Source: Chelativorans sp. Marseille-P2723 | GTDB lineage: Bacteria > Pseudomonadota > Alphaproteobacteria > Rhizobiales > Rhizobiaceae | Assembly (NCBI RefSeq): GCF_902809845.1 | Contig: NZ_CADDWI010000009.1 | Location: forward strand, 248,001 to 312,000 | Direction: 5' to 3' | Length of the DNA: 64,000 bases | In this document: positions 46,101-54,282 of the stretch, in pieces | Layout of the letters: each line of letters starts with the position of its first letter | Numbering within the stretch: the stretch's first letter is position 1 | Notes under the pieces: model-generated | What the model was told of the DNA's origin: nothing | The model's database searches: none | What the model saw: only the letters and a program-made list of their open reading frames with translations | Made by a program: the position numbers and the translations under genes

Positions 46101-46621
46101 GCGGGATTGAGGATAGGCACCATGGCGTCGACAAAGGCGAACTCGCTCTGGTGCGCTACCGTGGAGGATTCGGCGGCGTGATCATCGCCCATCAACGCCA
46201 AAACGCCGCCATGCCTGGAGGAACCTGCTAGGTTGGCATGCCGGAAAACGTCACCCGTCCGGTCGACACCTGGCCCCTTGCCGTACCACAGGGAAAAGAC
46301 GCCGTCATAGCGCCCCTCACCCAAAAGTTCCGTCTGCTGGGAGCCCCAGCAGGCCGTCGCTGCCAATTCCTCGTTGAGGCCTGGTTGGAACACAATATCG
46401 GAAGCGGCAAGCTCCGTGCCGGCCTTCCACAATTGCATATCGATGCCCGCCACCGGCGACCCGCGATAGCCTGACACAAAACCAGCGGTGTTAAGCCCCG
46501 CGCGGCGGTCTAGTTCCCGCTGCATGAGAAGCATGCGCACGATCGCCTGAGCGCCGGACACAAAGATGCGTTCCTTGGAAAGATCATATTTGTCGCGGAG
46601 CGAGACTTCATGAAGCGTCAC
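43142..46621 (-). CDS. indolepyruvate ferredoxin oxidoreductase (fused alpha/beta)
   Basis: A ~1159-residue fusion. The N-terminal half carries the pyrimidine-binding and TPP domains (HFCSGCPHNTSTRVPEG). The middle has an incomplete-looking 4Fe-4S segment (INELVCEGCGDCGVQSNCIS). The C-terminal half is the gamma-type domain (GIGGTGVITIGAILGMAAHL). The enzyme decarboxylates aryl-2-oxo acids to acyl-CoA with ferredoxin. I choose GTG 46621: GAGGAGG lies eight bases upstream and MTLHEVSLRDKYDLSKERIF matches the usual start; the ATG at 46672 would place the ribosome site inside the coding frame. Stands alone, divergent from 46953. Confidence 0.88.
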   Translation of the reverse strand: MTLHEVSLRDKYDLSKERIFVSGAQAIVRMLLMQRELDRRAGLNTAGFVSGYRGSPVAGIDMQLWKAGTELAASDIVFQPGLNEELAATACWGSQQTELLGEGRYDGVFSLWYGKGPGVDRTGDVFRHANLAGSSRHGGVLALMGDDHAAESSTVAHQSEFAFVDAMVPILNPAGVQELIDYGLYGYALSRFAGTWTAIKCVKDNIESTASVDVALERLNIVLPQVDMPPGGLNIRHEFGPFAQEERLHRYKRAAAAAFVRENGLNRIVFSGGARPKLGIVTIGTSYLDVRQALTDLGIDEIRAAALGVRLFKVACPWPFDYQHVADFARGLEMVIVVEEKRSLLEAQLRENLYGTPNNPVIIGKNDECGEKLFPVSGTLDPNEIAITIGERILKVIGHSEEIAGHVARLQQFQAMLAQTKDVASRVPHFCSGCPHNTSTRVPEGSIAGGGIGCHFMALWMDRGTIGFTAMGGEGVQWIGQQPFSKREHIFQNLGDGTFNHSGSLAIRFAVAARSNITFKILYNDAVAMTGGQPLEGGLSLGQLVEQVRAEGVKRIAVVSEDPEKYKGEFRFPAGTTVHHRDDLDVVQRKLRDTQGVTVLVYDQTCAAEKRRRRKRGTYPDPDMRVIINELVCEGCGDCGVQSNCISVQPVETEFGRKRRIDQSSCNKDFSCVKGFCPSFVTVHGASLRKLGNGMASDIVPLAGIPEPRLFPLDDLGWSGIVNGIGGTGVITIGAILGMAAHLEGKGAGVIDMAGLAQKGGAVYSHLRIASSPAEINSIRVAAGKADLVLGCDLVVSGARKVLATIRQGHTLVVANTAEIMPGVFARSADFSLPVEQLKKAVRDAAGEGRAYFFDATQAASVLFGNSIAANMFMLGMACQLGGLPVSAEAVEKAIELNGQAVSMNIAAFRWGRRAAHAPEHVQGLVARSALSTPEPMAKDLDEIISRRTAYLADYQDSAYAERYRARIMRLRAAEAKAIPGSTAVTEAAARNLFKLMAIKDEYEVARLYTDGSFQRQLASEFESYDRLEFHLAPPAFARRDSSGQPQKMKFGPWMMKAFYILARLKRLRGTAFDPFGHTAERRMEREILMRYEADLDMIERSLAPGQVEAALALASVPTLIRGFGHVKQASVRNAEEERGRLLARFESNKPHSLLQAAE

Positions 46622-46952
46622 GGTAATTTCCTCCTCGACGGTTTCTACCGCCGACAGCGATCGCTTCGGCACGCGTGGGACTCAACCGCGATAAACAGAC
46701 AACGGTTCCCGCACCGAAGCTGCCGGCACCTTTGGAGTCACAGACAGTTTTCCCCCGCAACGCTTCAACGTCAAACGAAATCGGGTAGCGGCAAAAAAGA
46801 GCAAGAGCCGCAGCCAATAGACGCAATCTTAAGACATTTTGTTAGCAAAACTAGTATCCTCACGCATGCTTATACATCCTCACCGTTGCATCTGGAATCC
46901 CAACCTGGGCGCAAGACTTGGAAAGGCAGGGGACCGGAACTAGATGTAAGGC

Positions 46953-47816
46953 ATGTCCTATTCCCAGAGAATCATACAACCACTCGTCGCCGTATCAACG
47001 GACGTCAGAGAGTTCGAGAAATATACGTGGCACGCGACTCCGGAGCAGTACCTGGAGGCAGCCGTTTCGGTCGCAGGCGTTCTCCCGTTACTTTTGCCCT
47101 CTTTTGCAGACAGGCTCAATTTTGACTGGCTCCTATCGTCCGTCGACGGCGTATTGCTGACCGGATCGAAGTCAAACGTGCACCCTGGCCTTTATGGCGG
47201 TGTTGCTGACGAGAAGAGCGGCCCTTATGACGAACGGCGGGACGCAACGACCATTCCGCTCATTCGCAAAGCTATAGAGAAGGGGATACCGCTCCTTGCC
47301 ATTTGCCGCGGCATTCAGGAGCTGAACGTAGCGCTTAGCGGCACGCTTGCGAACGACATTCAGGAGCGTGATGGGATAATGGACCACCGGGCTCCTCAAA
47401 GCGACAGCCAGGACGAGCGCTTTGCCATCCGCCACCCGGTTACCATCAATCCGGGGACATGCCTTGCCGATATACTCGGAACAAGTGAAATCTCGGTTAA
47501 TTCCGTCCACCGCCAGGCAGTGGAGAGACTCAGTCCGAAACTGCAGGTGGAAGCCACGGCGCCAGACGGGACGGTGGAGGCTGTCTCGGTAAAGGGGGCG
47601 CGGGGCTTTGCACTGGGCGTCCAATGGCACCCAGAATATTGGGCGGCTACAGACTCACCGTCGCAACGCCTCTTTGCTGCATTCGGTGATGCTGTTCGTG
47701 CCCATGCTGAAACGCGCTTGGCAGGCGCTCGAGCGCAGGAGAGTGGCCGAAATAACGGAGAACCCTACTTCGCGGTGAGCGCGACAAGCGGCGCCACCGG
47801 TCGCAAGGATTCGTAA
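46953..47816 (+). CDS. gamma-glutamyl-gamma-aminobutyrate hydrolase-like (class I amidotransferase, peptidase C26)
   Basis: A 287-residue single-domain glutamine amidotransferase-like hydrolase of the PuuD type. The nucleophile elbow AICRGIQELNVA carries the catalytic Cys, and GVQWHPEYW supplies the His and Glu. PuuD cleaves the gamma-glutamyl bond of gamma-glutamyl-GABA in putrescine breakdown; other puu genes are not adjacent, so the exact substrate is open. The C-terminal ~35 residues (ARAQESGRNNGEPYFAVSAT) are poorly conserved-looking, and its last 52 bases overlap the convergent gene. Confidence 0.85.
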   Translation: MSYSQRIIQPLVAVSTDVREFEKYTWHATPEQYLEAAVSVAGVLPLLLPSFADRLNFDWLLSSVDGVLLTGSKSNVHPGLYGGVADEKSGPYDERRDATTIPLIRKAIEKGIPLLAICRGIQELNVALSGTLANDIQERDGIMDHRAPQSDSQDERFAIRHPVTINPGTCLADILGTSEISVNSVHRQAVERLSPKLQVEATAPDGTVEAVSVKGARGFALGVQWHPEYWAATDSPSQRLFAAFGDAVRAHAETRLAGARAQESGRNNGEPYFAVSATSGATGRKDS

Positions 47817-48169
47817 GCCACCCCATCGGCCGCAAAAAATTCCACGATCGGCCTTCCGTCAGCCGCCACGAAGGTCACACCGCCGCTTGCATCCTGGCGC
47901 CAGTAGCGCGCCTCCGCCAAGCGGGGCATTAAAGCAATGCATTCATGATCCAGGTCTAGCTCGGCACGAAGCGCGTTGGCACCGCCATGGCGCACAACCG
48001 TGCAACTGCCCTCGCGTCCTGAAACCTGTAGCTGATAGGCCAGAAGCGCTTCCTTGTGCTCCTGGACCTGTTTCGACACGGAATGCGTGGGGTTCTCATT
48101 ATCGCCAAGTATTGCGAAGGAAGCCGCTCCGAGAAGACCCAATGCGGTTAAGAATGACAGTCCCTTCAT
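47765..48169 (-). CDS. Inh/Omp19-type periplasmic protease inhibitor candidate
   Basis: About 134 residues from ATG 48169, which follows AGGGGT. Signal sequence MKGLSFLTALGLLGAASFAI. The mature domain has two Cys (GSCTVV and HECIAL), a Trp in ARYWRQDASGGV and a DGRPIVEFFAADG turn, the pattern of AprI/Inh metalloprotease inhibitors (pfam02974), an eight-stranded beta barrel. It would protect periplasmic proteins from the cell's own secreted protease. No protease gene is nearby. Its 3' end overlaps the PuuD-like gene by 52 bases. Confidence 0.6.
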   Translation of the reverse strand: MKGLSFLTALGLLGAASFAILGDNENPTHSVSKQVQEHKEALLAYQLQVSGREGSCTVVRHGGANALRAELDLDHECIALMPRLAEARYWRQDASGGVTFVAADGRPIVEFFAADGVAYESLRPVAPLVALTAK

Positions 48170-48256
48170 TAAAGACCCCTCGCTCGTTAACTGAGCCAGA
48201 CTGAGCACCCCCCATACGAATCACTAAGCGCTGCTTCATTGGCAATAATATGGCGC

Positions 48257-49249
48257 TTATGGAAGACCCTTTTTGGTCATGGCCATTACATGGGTCGTCT
48301 CAGCGACCGGTGTAAGCGGTTTACCGGTCGAGAACCAGGAGATGAGGTTGTCGATCATCAAATTGGCCACCGCCTCGCGGGTGTGCACCGATGCTGAGCC
48401 CACGTGCGGCAGAAGGCAAGTGTTTGGGCAGGACAGAAGATCTTCCGGCACGTTCGGCTCATCTGCGTACACGTCGAGTCCGGCGGCAAGGATGGTGCCA
48501 TTTTTCAGGGCAGCCGCAAGCGCCTTCTCATCTACCGTGGCACCACGGCCGATATTGATGAAAACGCCATCGGACCCAAGTGCATTCAATATCTGATCGT
48601 CTATGGCCCTATCCGTCGCGGGTCCGCCCGGAGCGACGCAGATCAGCGTATCTACCGCCTTCGCCAGCGATAGGAGGTCGGAATGGTAGGTATAAGGAAC
48701 ATCCTCGACCTTGCGGCGGTTATGATAGCTGACCGGCAAGCCGAAAGCCTCAAGGCGGAGGGCGATTGCCCGACCGATGCGGCCGAGGCCATAAATGCCC
48801 ACTTTGCGCCCGCGCAGGGACCCCCGGGTGAGAGGATATGGCCCCTCGCGTTTCCAGCGACCATCGCGCAAATATTGCTCAGCCTTCGGCAGTTCCCGTA
48901 CTGTGTTGATGAGGAGGCCGATCGTTGTATCGGCCACCTCCTCCGTCAACACATCCGGCGTGTTCGTGACCATCACTCCGCTCCGGGCGGCATGGCCAGC
49001 ATCAACCGAATCATAGCCCACGCCGAAATTCGCAATGATCTGGAGCCGGGGAAGCGCGTCAATGAAGGCGGCCCCGACATTGCCGAAGGACGCCACGGCT
49101 TTGACAGACTCCTTCATTTCTTCCGATAAAAGCGCCGGCTCAGCCCGTTCAATGGTGATCGTCCGGAAATGCTGGCGCAGACGTTCAAGCGCATAGGGAA
49201 TCATCTTTCCGGGCACAAGAACGCAAATATTGGGCTCTTCCTCGTCCAT
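48257..49249 (-). CDS. D-isomer-specific 2-hydroxyacid dehydrogenase (glyoxylate/hydroxypyruvate reductase-like)
   Basis: A 330-residue enzyme. NAD(P) fold GIYGLGRIGRAIALRLEAFG; the catalytic Arg region CVAPGGPATDRAID; Glu in AAGLDVYADEPNVPE; His in LLPHVGSASVHTREAV. It most resembles GhrB-like reductases that act on glyoxylate, hydroxypyruvate or 2-ketogluconate. It is divergent from xylB, with a shared 167-base gap that contains the xyl operator-like palindrome; it may therefore share regulation. The substrate is not certain. Confidence 0.85.
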   Translation of the reverse strand: MDEEEPNICVLVPGKMIPYALERLRQHFRTITIERAEPALLSEEMKESVKAVASFGNVGAAFIDALPRLQIIANFGVGYDSVDAGHAARSGVMVTNTPDVLTEEVADTTIGLLINTVRELPKAEQYLRDGRWKREGPYPLTRGSLRGRKVGIYGLGRIGRAIALRLEAFGLPVSYHNRRKVEDVPYTYHSDLLSLAKAVDTLICVAPGGPATDRAIDDQILNALGSDGVFINIGRGATVDEKALAAALKNGTILAAGLDVYADEPNVPEDLLSCPNTCLLPHVGSASVHTREAVANLMIDNLISWFSTGKPLTPVAETTHVMAMTKKGLP

Positions 49250-49368
49250 CGCTCACCGCCTTTCTGGGAAGCAGCAGGTATAGCTCTGTGCTTCCTATAC
49301 GAATGTGAAGTGGAGGATACGGAATTGTCTCAAAGGCTGCCAATTGCTTCTGCCGGATTGTTGTGCAT

Positions 49369-49395
49369 TATTTGTTTCGAGACTCGAAATAAATA
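49369..49395 (+). promoter_or_regulatory. 27-base palindrome, probable xyl operator
   Basis: TATTTGTTTCGAG-A-CTCGAAATAAATA: thirteen bases on each side of a central A, with one mismatched pair. The core TTTCGAG-A-CTCGAAA (49375-49389) is perfect. Its centre is 35 bases upstream of the xylB ATG at 49417. Size and odd symmetry fit a LacI- or ROK-type repressor site. No regulator gene is adjacent. Confidence 0.7.
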
Positions 49396-49416
49396 GAACC
49401 GCACTGGGAGGAATGG

Positions 49417-50868
49417 ATGTATCTCGGTCTGGATCTCGGAACTTCCGGGGTTAAGGCACTTCTTATCACCCAGTCGCAGGAGCTTGTTGCATCGGCAACG
49501 GCACCACTGGGGGTGTCACGCCCGCATTCAGGCTGGTCGGAGCAGGATCCGGCTCAGTGGATCCAGGCCACCGAAGCCGCTATCCTGTCGCTTAAAGCCT
49601 CTCATGGACAAGCACTTGCCGCCGTCCGGGGGATAGGTCTTTCCGGCCAGATGCATGGCGCCACTCTGCTTGATGAGGCCGACAGGCCGCTGCGGCCCTG
49701 TATTCTATGGAACGATACCCGCAGCCACGCTGAAGCGACGCGTCTTGATGCAGATCCGCGCTTCAGGAAGATCACAGGCAACATAGTCTTTCCCGGCTTC
49801 ACCGCCCCCAAGCTGCTCTGGGTGAAGGAAAACGAGCCTGAAATCTATGCAGCCACGGCCAAAGTACTCCTGCCGAAGGATTTCCTCCGCCTCTGGCTGA
49901 CAGGCGAGCGCATATCCGAAATGTCCGATGCCGCAGGCACTTCCTGGCTCGACGTTGCTGGGCGACGCTGGTCGGCCGAACTGTTGGAGGCAAGCGGGCT
50001 TGCTGAGAGCCATATGCCCAGCCTGGTGGAAGGCACCGAGCGTGCGGGGCAGCTGCGTCCCGAGCTTGCCGCGCGTTGGGGGATGGCGGCCAGCATTGTC
50101 GTTGCAGGCGGGGCTGGCGACAACGCTGCATCCGCGTGCGGAGTAGGAGCGGTGAAGCCGGGGGCTGCCTTTGTCTCCCTTGGCACGTCAGGCGTGCTAT
50201 TTGCCAGCAATGCTGCTTATCTTCCCAATCCAGAAAGCGCGGTGCACACCTTCTGCCATGCTCTGCCCGGCACCTGGCACCAGATGGGCGTCATCCTTTC
50301 GGCAACCGATTCCCTCAACTGGCTAGCACGGATTACAGGCGCAGAGCCGGAGGAACTGACAGGCGAACTCGGCCAGACCCTCCGAGAACCGTCCGGCGTC
50401 TCCTTCCTGCCATATCTTTCAGGTGAGCGTACTCCGCATAACGACGCGGTCGTCCGAGGCAGCTTCACCGGACTTGAACATGGCACCGGCCGCGCCGCCC
50501 TCACGCAGGCAGTGGTGGAGGGTGTCGCTTTCGCCTTCCGTGACTGCCTGGAAGCTTTGAAACAGGCCGGCACTGAGATTGTCCGCGTCACCGCCATCGG
50601 CGGAGGGTCGCGCTCCTACTATTGGCTCGCGGCCATCGCCACGATCCTTGGCGTGCCGGTCGAAGTGCCGGCAGAGGGTGATTTTGGTGCTGCCTTCGGG
50701 GCGGCACGACTCGGCCTGATTGCAGCGGAAGGGGCAGACCCCCTTTCTGTATGCCTCCCACCCGCCACCGCAGCCTCCATTGAACCAACCATCGCGCTCG
50801 CAGAGGGCTACGAAGAGGCGTATCGACGCTATCGCAGGCTTTATCCAGCCATTCGAGGAGTTTCGTGA
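49417..50868 (+). CDS. xylB: xylulokinase
   Basis: A 483-residue FGGY-family kinase that phosphorylates D-xylulose with ATP to D-xylulose-5-phosphate. [20 protein letters not shown] is the phosphate-binding start, [18 protein letters not shown] and [11 protein letters not shown] are signature blocks, and [20 protein letters not shown] is the C-terminal FGGY motif. GGGAGGA precedes the ATG. It is first in xylBA. The stop overlaps xylA by TGATG. Regulated presumably by the palindrome upstream. No xylose transporter is in the window. Confidence 0.95.
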   Translation: MYLGLDLGTSGVKALLITQSQELVASATAPLGVSRPHSGWSEQDPAQWIQATEAAILSLKASHGQALAAVRGIGLSGQMHGATLLDEADRPLRPCILWNDTRSHAEATRLDADPRFRKITGNIVFPGFTAPKLLWVKENEPEIYAATAKVLLPKDFLRLWLTGERISEMSDAAGTSWLDVAGRRWSAELLEASGLAESHMPSLVEGTERAGQLRPELAARWGMAASIVVAGGAGDNAASACGVGAVKPGAAFVSLGTSGVLFASNAAYLPNPESAVHTFCHALPGTWHQMGVILSATDSLNWLARITGAEPEELTGELGQTLREPSGVSFLPYLSGERTPHNDAVVRGSFTGLEHGTGRAALTQAVVEGVAFAFRDCLEALKQAGTEIVRVTAIGGGSRSYYWLAAIATILGVPVEVPAEGDFGAAFGAARLGLIAAEGADPLSVCLPPATAASIEPTIALAEGYEEAYRRYRRLYPAIRGVS

Positions 50869-52178
50869 TGGGTAAGGGATTTTTCACGGACCTGGCGCCG
50901 GTTCGCTACGAAGGCCCCGAAAGCCTCAACCCTCTTGCCTACCGGCACTACAATCCGGACGAGATGGTGCTGGGACGGCGGCTGGAGGACCATTTACGAT
51001 TTGCCGTCTGCTACTGGCACAATCTCGTGTGGACCGGAAGCGATCCGTTCGGGGGTTACACCTTCGAGAGGCCATGGTTCGGAGACACGATGGACCATGC
51101 GAAACGAAAGGCCGACGTCGCCTTCGAGATGTTCGAGCTCCTTGGCGTGCCCTTTTTCACCTTTCACGACTTCGATGTTAGGCCAGAAGGGGCAACACTT
51201 GCCGAGAGTATTTCCCGCCTCGAAGAGATCGCCGATTACTTCGCTGCCAAGATGGAGAAGACGGGCGTAAAGCTTCTCTGGGGTACGGCGAACCTTTTCT
51301 CCCACCGCCGTTTCATGGCAGGTGCGGCCACCAATCCGGATCCGGACGTATTTGCATATGCCGCGGGGCTGGTGAAGGCGTGCATGGATGTTACGCATCG
51401 GCTCGGCGGCGAAAACTACGTATTATGGGGCGGGCGCGAGGGATATGAAACGCTGCTCAACACGGATATGGGCCGGGAGCTTGACCAGCTTGGCCGCTTC
51501 CTGAGCCTCGTTGTGGATTACAAGCACCGGATCGGCTTCAAGGGTGCGATACTTGTCGAGCCCAAGCCGCAGGAGCCAACCAAGCATCAATATGATTTCG
51601 ACGTCGCCACCGTTTACGGCTTCCTGAAACGATATGGACTGGAAAACGAGGTGAAGGTGAATATCGAGCAGGGCCATGCCATTCTTGCAGGCCACTCCTT
51701 CGAGCATGAGCTGGCGCTTGCGGCTGCGCTCGGCATCTTCGGCTCTATCGACATGAACCGCAACGACCAGCAGTCCGGCTGGGACACGGACCAGTTTCCC
51801 AATAACGTGCCCGAGGTGGCGCTTGCATACTACCAAATCGTCAAGGCTGGCGGCTTTACGTCTGGCGGAACCAATTTTGATGCGAAGCTTCGCCGCCAGT
51901 CGCTTGATCCGGAAGATTTGCTTGCTGCCCATGTTGGAGCGATGGATGTCTGCGCACGCGGTTTCAAGGCGGCCGCCCGTATGCTCGAAGACAAGGCCCT
52001 CAGCCGTCCGCTCGGTGAACGCTATGCCGGATGGGAGTCTGCCGAGGCAAAGGCAATGCTCTCGGGAGAACGGACTCTTGAGGAAATTGCCGAACGCGTG
52101 ATGCGCGAGGACATCGAACCGCTGCCCCGCTCGGGCCGGCAGGAAATCCTGGAGAACATCGTCAACCGATATGTCTGA
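50868..52178 (+). CDS. xylA: xylose isomerase
   Basis: A 436-residue class II xylose isomerase. Metal and catalytic motifs: [13 protein letters not shown] (catalytic His), [40 protein letters not shown] and [20 protein letters not shown] (metal Asp residues). It turns D-xylose into D-xylulose. The family start is [12 protein letters not shown] 50868 follows GAGGAG at seven bases, so I prefer it to the GTG three bases upstream. Coupled to xylB by TGATG. Two-step xylose catabolism feeds the pentose phosphate pathway. Confidence 0.96.
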   Translation: MGKGFFTDLAPVRYEGPESLNPLAYRHYNPDEMVLGRRLEDHLRFAVCYWHNLVWTGSDPFGGYTFERPWFGDTMDHAKRKADVAFEMFELLGVPFFTFHDFDVRPEGATLAESISRLEEIADYFAAKMEKTGVKLLWGTANLFSHRRFMAGAATNPDPDVFAYAAGLVKACMDVTHRLGGENYVLWGGREGYETLLNTDMGRELDQLGRFLSLVVDYKHRIGFKGAILVEPKPQEPTKHQYDFDVATVYGFLKRYGLENEVKVNIEQGHAILAGHSFEHELALAAALGIFGSIDMNRNDQQSGWDTDQFPNNVPEVALAYYQIVKAGGFTSGGTNFDAKLRRQSLDPEDLLAAHVGAMDVCARGFKAAARMLEDKALSRPLGERYAGWESAEAKAMLSGERTLEEIAERVMREDIEPLPRSGRQEILENIVNRYV

Positions 52179-52227
52179 ACGCCCGGTCTAAAGGAACCAG
52201 TCGGCTCTAAGTGCATTCCTATTTCAC

Positions 52228-52233
52228 TATAAT
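52228..52233 (+). promoter_or_regulatory. possible -10 box before a small gene
   Basis: An exact TATAAT lies 94 bases before the ATG of the gene at 52327. I see no good -35 hexamer at 17 bases upstream, so this is weak. It may drive the small gene independently of xylBA. Confidence 0.3.
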
Positions 52234-52326
52234 GGGGCTCATGAGGCTGTCGTAGAAACTTCATCACACTGCCTTCATACAGACAGCATCATCCTTCATG
52301 AATTGGTGCCGCGAGCGGAGAGAATT

Positions 52327-52563
52327 ATGGTTGCCGATAAGAACAATAAGAAATTTGACGAGATCGACGCCATTCTGGCACAGGACGGCTCTGCTTCGGT
52401 TATCGACACGCTACTGTCGATACCACGGGAAATCCCCACCGCCAGCGATGAGGGCACATGGGAGCGGGCGCTTCACGCTCGCCTTCAGGAAAGGCTGTCG
52501 CGCAAGATGCGGGAGATACTCGAAGAGAGCCGCAATCAGAGTAACTCCAAAGGTGCGGCATGA
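52327..52563 (+). CDS. small hypothetical protein
   Basis: A 78-residue hydrophilic protein: MVADKNNKKFDEIDAILAQD then TWERALHARLQERLSRKMRE. GCGGAGAG lies just before ATG 52327; an upstream GTG start at 52303 adds eight residues. Predicted helical; no signal or membrane segment. Function not recognised. It ends 15 bases from the convergent IclR gene. Confidence 0.55.
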   Translation: MVADKNNKKFDEIDAILAQDGSASVIDTLLSIPREIPTASDEGTWERALHARLQERLSRKMREILEESRNQSNSKGAA

Positions 52564-52577
52564 GCACCCGTCACTCA

Positions 52578-53375
52578 TCATTGGAGTGCGAGAAAATCGT
52601 CAATCTTAGCAGCAGCCTTGAGCAGCAGCGGGAGCACCGAGGCGCGAAGCTCTTCGCAGGAGAGCCGCGCTGTCTGAGTGGAGACGTTGATGGCGGCGAC
52701 CACCCGTCCCGACCGGTTGCGCACCGGTACGGCGATCGATCTGAGGCCGAGCTCCAGTTCCTCGTCGACGATGGCATAGCCTGCCCGCCGGACCTCGGCC
52801 ACATGCCCCATAAGCGAATCCCGGTTCGTAATTGTCTTGGGCGTGTTGGCGCGGATCGCCGCCTTGCCGAGAAGACGGGCGAGTTCGGCATCGTCCAGAT
52901 CTGAAAGCAGCACCCGGCCCATCGACGTGCAATAGGCAGGCAGCCGGGTCCCCACCGAAAGGGCTACCGACATGATGCGGCGGCCTGCGACCCGCGCCAC
53001 ATACACGACGTCCTCGCCTTCCAGAACTGCCGCCGAACAGGATTCGCCCACCGCTTGGGAGATCTCACGCAGGACAGGCTCCGCATAGCTCCAGGGCGAT
53101 GCGCCACCCAGCCATAGGCGGGTGAGCGACAGCAGCTTTGCTGAAAGCAGAAAATGCCTCCCGTCCTGCTGCGCATAGCCTTGCGCTACCAGCGTCAGCA
53201 GCAGGCGGCGGGCGCCCGCTCTTGTAAGCCCCGCCTTTTCGGCCACTTCCGTCAAGCGCATACCCGCAGGAGCCTTCGCAAGGATCTCCACGACCGCAAG
53301 ACCCTTCGCTAGCGACCCCACCAAATCGCGGGTGCCAGTTTCAACAGCCCGAATTGACTCCATTCTCCGCGTCAT
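52578..53375 (-). CDS. IclR-family transcriptional regulator of the pca genes
   Basis: A 265-residue IclR regulator. The N-terminal winged HTH has LAKGLAVVEILAKAPAGMRL and TEVAEKAGLTRAGARRLLLT; the C-terminal effector domain has SVGTRLPAYCTSMGRVLL and ELELGLRSIAVPVRNRSGRV. PcaR/PcaU/PobR of this family respond to beta-ketoadipate or aromatic acids. It is divergent from pcaIJF with a 57-base gap that contains a matching palindrome, which supports local regulation. I give no gene symbol because PcaR, PcaU and CatR-like roles cannot be told apart here. Confidence 0.88.
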   Translation of the reverse strand: MTRRMESIRAVETGTRDLVGSLAKGLAVVEILAKAPAGMRLTEVAEKAGLTRAGARRLLLTLVAQGYAQQDGRHFLLSAKLLSLTRLWLGGASPWSYAEPVLREISQAVGESCSAAVLEGEDVVYVARVAGRRIMSVALSVGTRLPAYCTSMGRVLLSDLDDAELARLLGKAAIRANTPKTITNRDSLMGHVAEVRRAGYAIVDEELELGLRSIAVPVRNRSGRVVAAINVSTQTARLSCEELRASVLPLLLKAAAKIDDFLALQ

Positions 53376-53403
53376 CTAAGAAAGTATCGCATATAAAACA
53401 TTT

Positions 53404-53418
53404 GTTCGCAATGCGAAC
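53404..53418 (+). promoter_or_regulatory. 15-base palindrome, likely IclR-type operator
   Basis: GTTCGC-AAT-GCGAAC, a perfect inverted repeat of six bases around a three-base centre, in the gap between the IclR gene and pcaI. From memory, PcaR of Pseudomonas binds a 15-base site starting GTTCG, so length and left arm agree. It lies 14 bases before the pcaI ATG. Confidence 0.65.
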
Positions 53419-53432
53419 TGCGGGAGGATTCA

Positions 53433-54281
53433 ATGGCGCAGTTCATGCCGCTTCCTGATGCGATTCATGACAATCTGAAAGATGGCGATAAGGCCGCGTT
53501 CGAAGGATTTACCCATCTCATTCCCACGGCGGCCGCTCACGAAGCGATTCGGCAGGGCATTAGCGATCTCATCCTAATTCGGATGACAACGGACCTGATC
53601 TACGACCAGATGATCGGGATGGGTTTGGCGAGAAAGCTGGTATTTTCCTATGCGGGCAATCCCGGCGTGGGGCTGCTCCGGCGCGTTAGAGACGCGGTGG
53701 AGAACGGATGGCCGCGACCGCTTGAACTGGAGGAGCACTCGCACGCGGCGCTGGCAAGCGCCTATGAGGCAGGCGCCGCAGGCTTGCCCTTTGCCGTTTT
53801 CCGCGGCTATCGCGGTGCTGGGCTTGCCAAAGTCAACCCGGCCATCCGCAGCGTGACCTGCCCTTTCACTGACGAAGTACTCGCGGCGGTGCCTGCCTTG
53901 CGCCCGGATGTCACCTTCATCCACGCGCAGAAGGCCGACCGGAAGGGAAACGTGCTGATCGAGGGCATTGTCGGCATCCAGAAAGAGGCCGTTCTGGCTG
54001 CTCGCCGCGCTGTCGTCACGGTCGAGGAGGTCGTGGAGGAATTTTCCGGCCTCCACCCTAATGCCTGCGTGCTTCCACACTGGACCATCACGGCGATCAG
54101 CGTCGTTCCGGGCGGTGCGCATCCATCATATGCCCACAACTACTACAAGCGGGATAATGCCGCCTATATCGAGTGGGACGAAATCGCGGCCGACCGGAAA
54201 CGCTTCCGCGCGTGGATGGACGAGCATGTAATCAATGCGACACCGGAAGATTTTGCCGGCCGGGTGGCTGGGCTGGGGTGA
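53433..54281 (+). CDS. pcaI: 3-oxoadipate CoA-transferase, subunit A
   Basis: A 282-residue class I CoA-transferase alpha subunit. GFTHLIPTAAAHEAIRQ provides the CoA-binding region, followed by RMTTDLIYDQMIGMGLARKL and a domain ending KADRKGNVLIEGIVGIQKEA. With subunit B it moves CoA from succinyl-CoA to beta-ketoadipate. At 282 residues it belongs to the long, glutaconate-CoA-transferase-like type rather than the short P. putida PcaI (about 230). GGGAGGA precedes the ATG; one base separates its stop from pcaJ. Confidence 0.88.
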   Translation: MAQFMPLPDAIHDNLKDGDKAAFEGFTHLIPTAAAHEAIRQGISDLILIRMTTDLIYDQMIGMGLARKLVFSYAGNPGVGLLRRVRDAVENGWPRPLELEEHSHAALASAYEAGAAGLPFAVFRGYRGAGLAKVNPAIRSVTCPFTDEVLAAVPALRPDVTFIHAQKADRKGNVLIEGIVGIQKEAVLAARRAVVTVEEVVEEFSGLHPNACVLPHWTITAISVVPGGAHPSYAHNYYKRDNAAYIEWDEIAADRKRFRAWMDEHVINATPEDFAGRVAGLG

Positions 54282-54282
54282 C

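Noticed and set aside
46622-46952. Possible promoter with TTGTTA and TATCCT-like boxes between divergent genes.
   Set aside because: Spacing between the boxes is about 10 bases, too short for a sigma-70 promoter.
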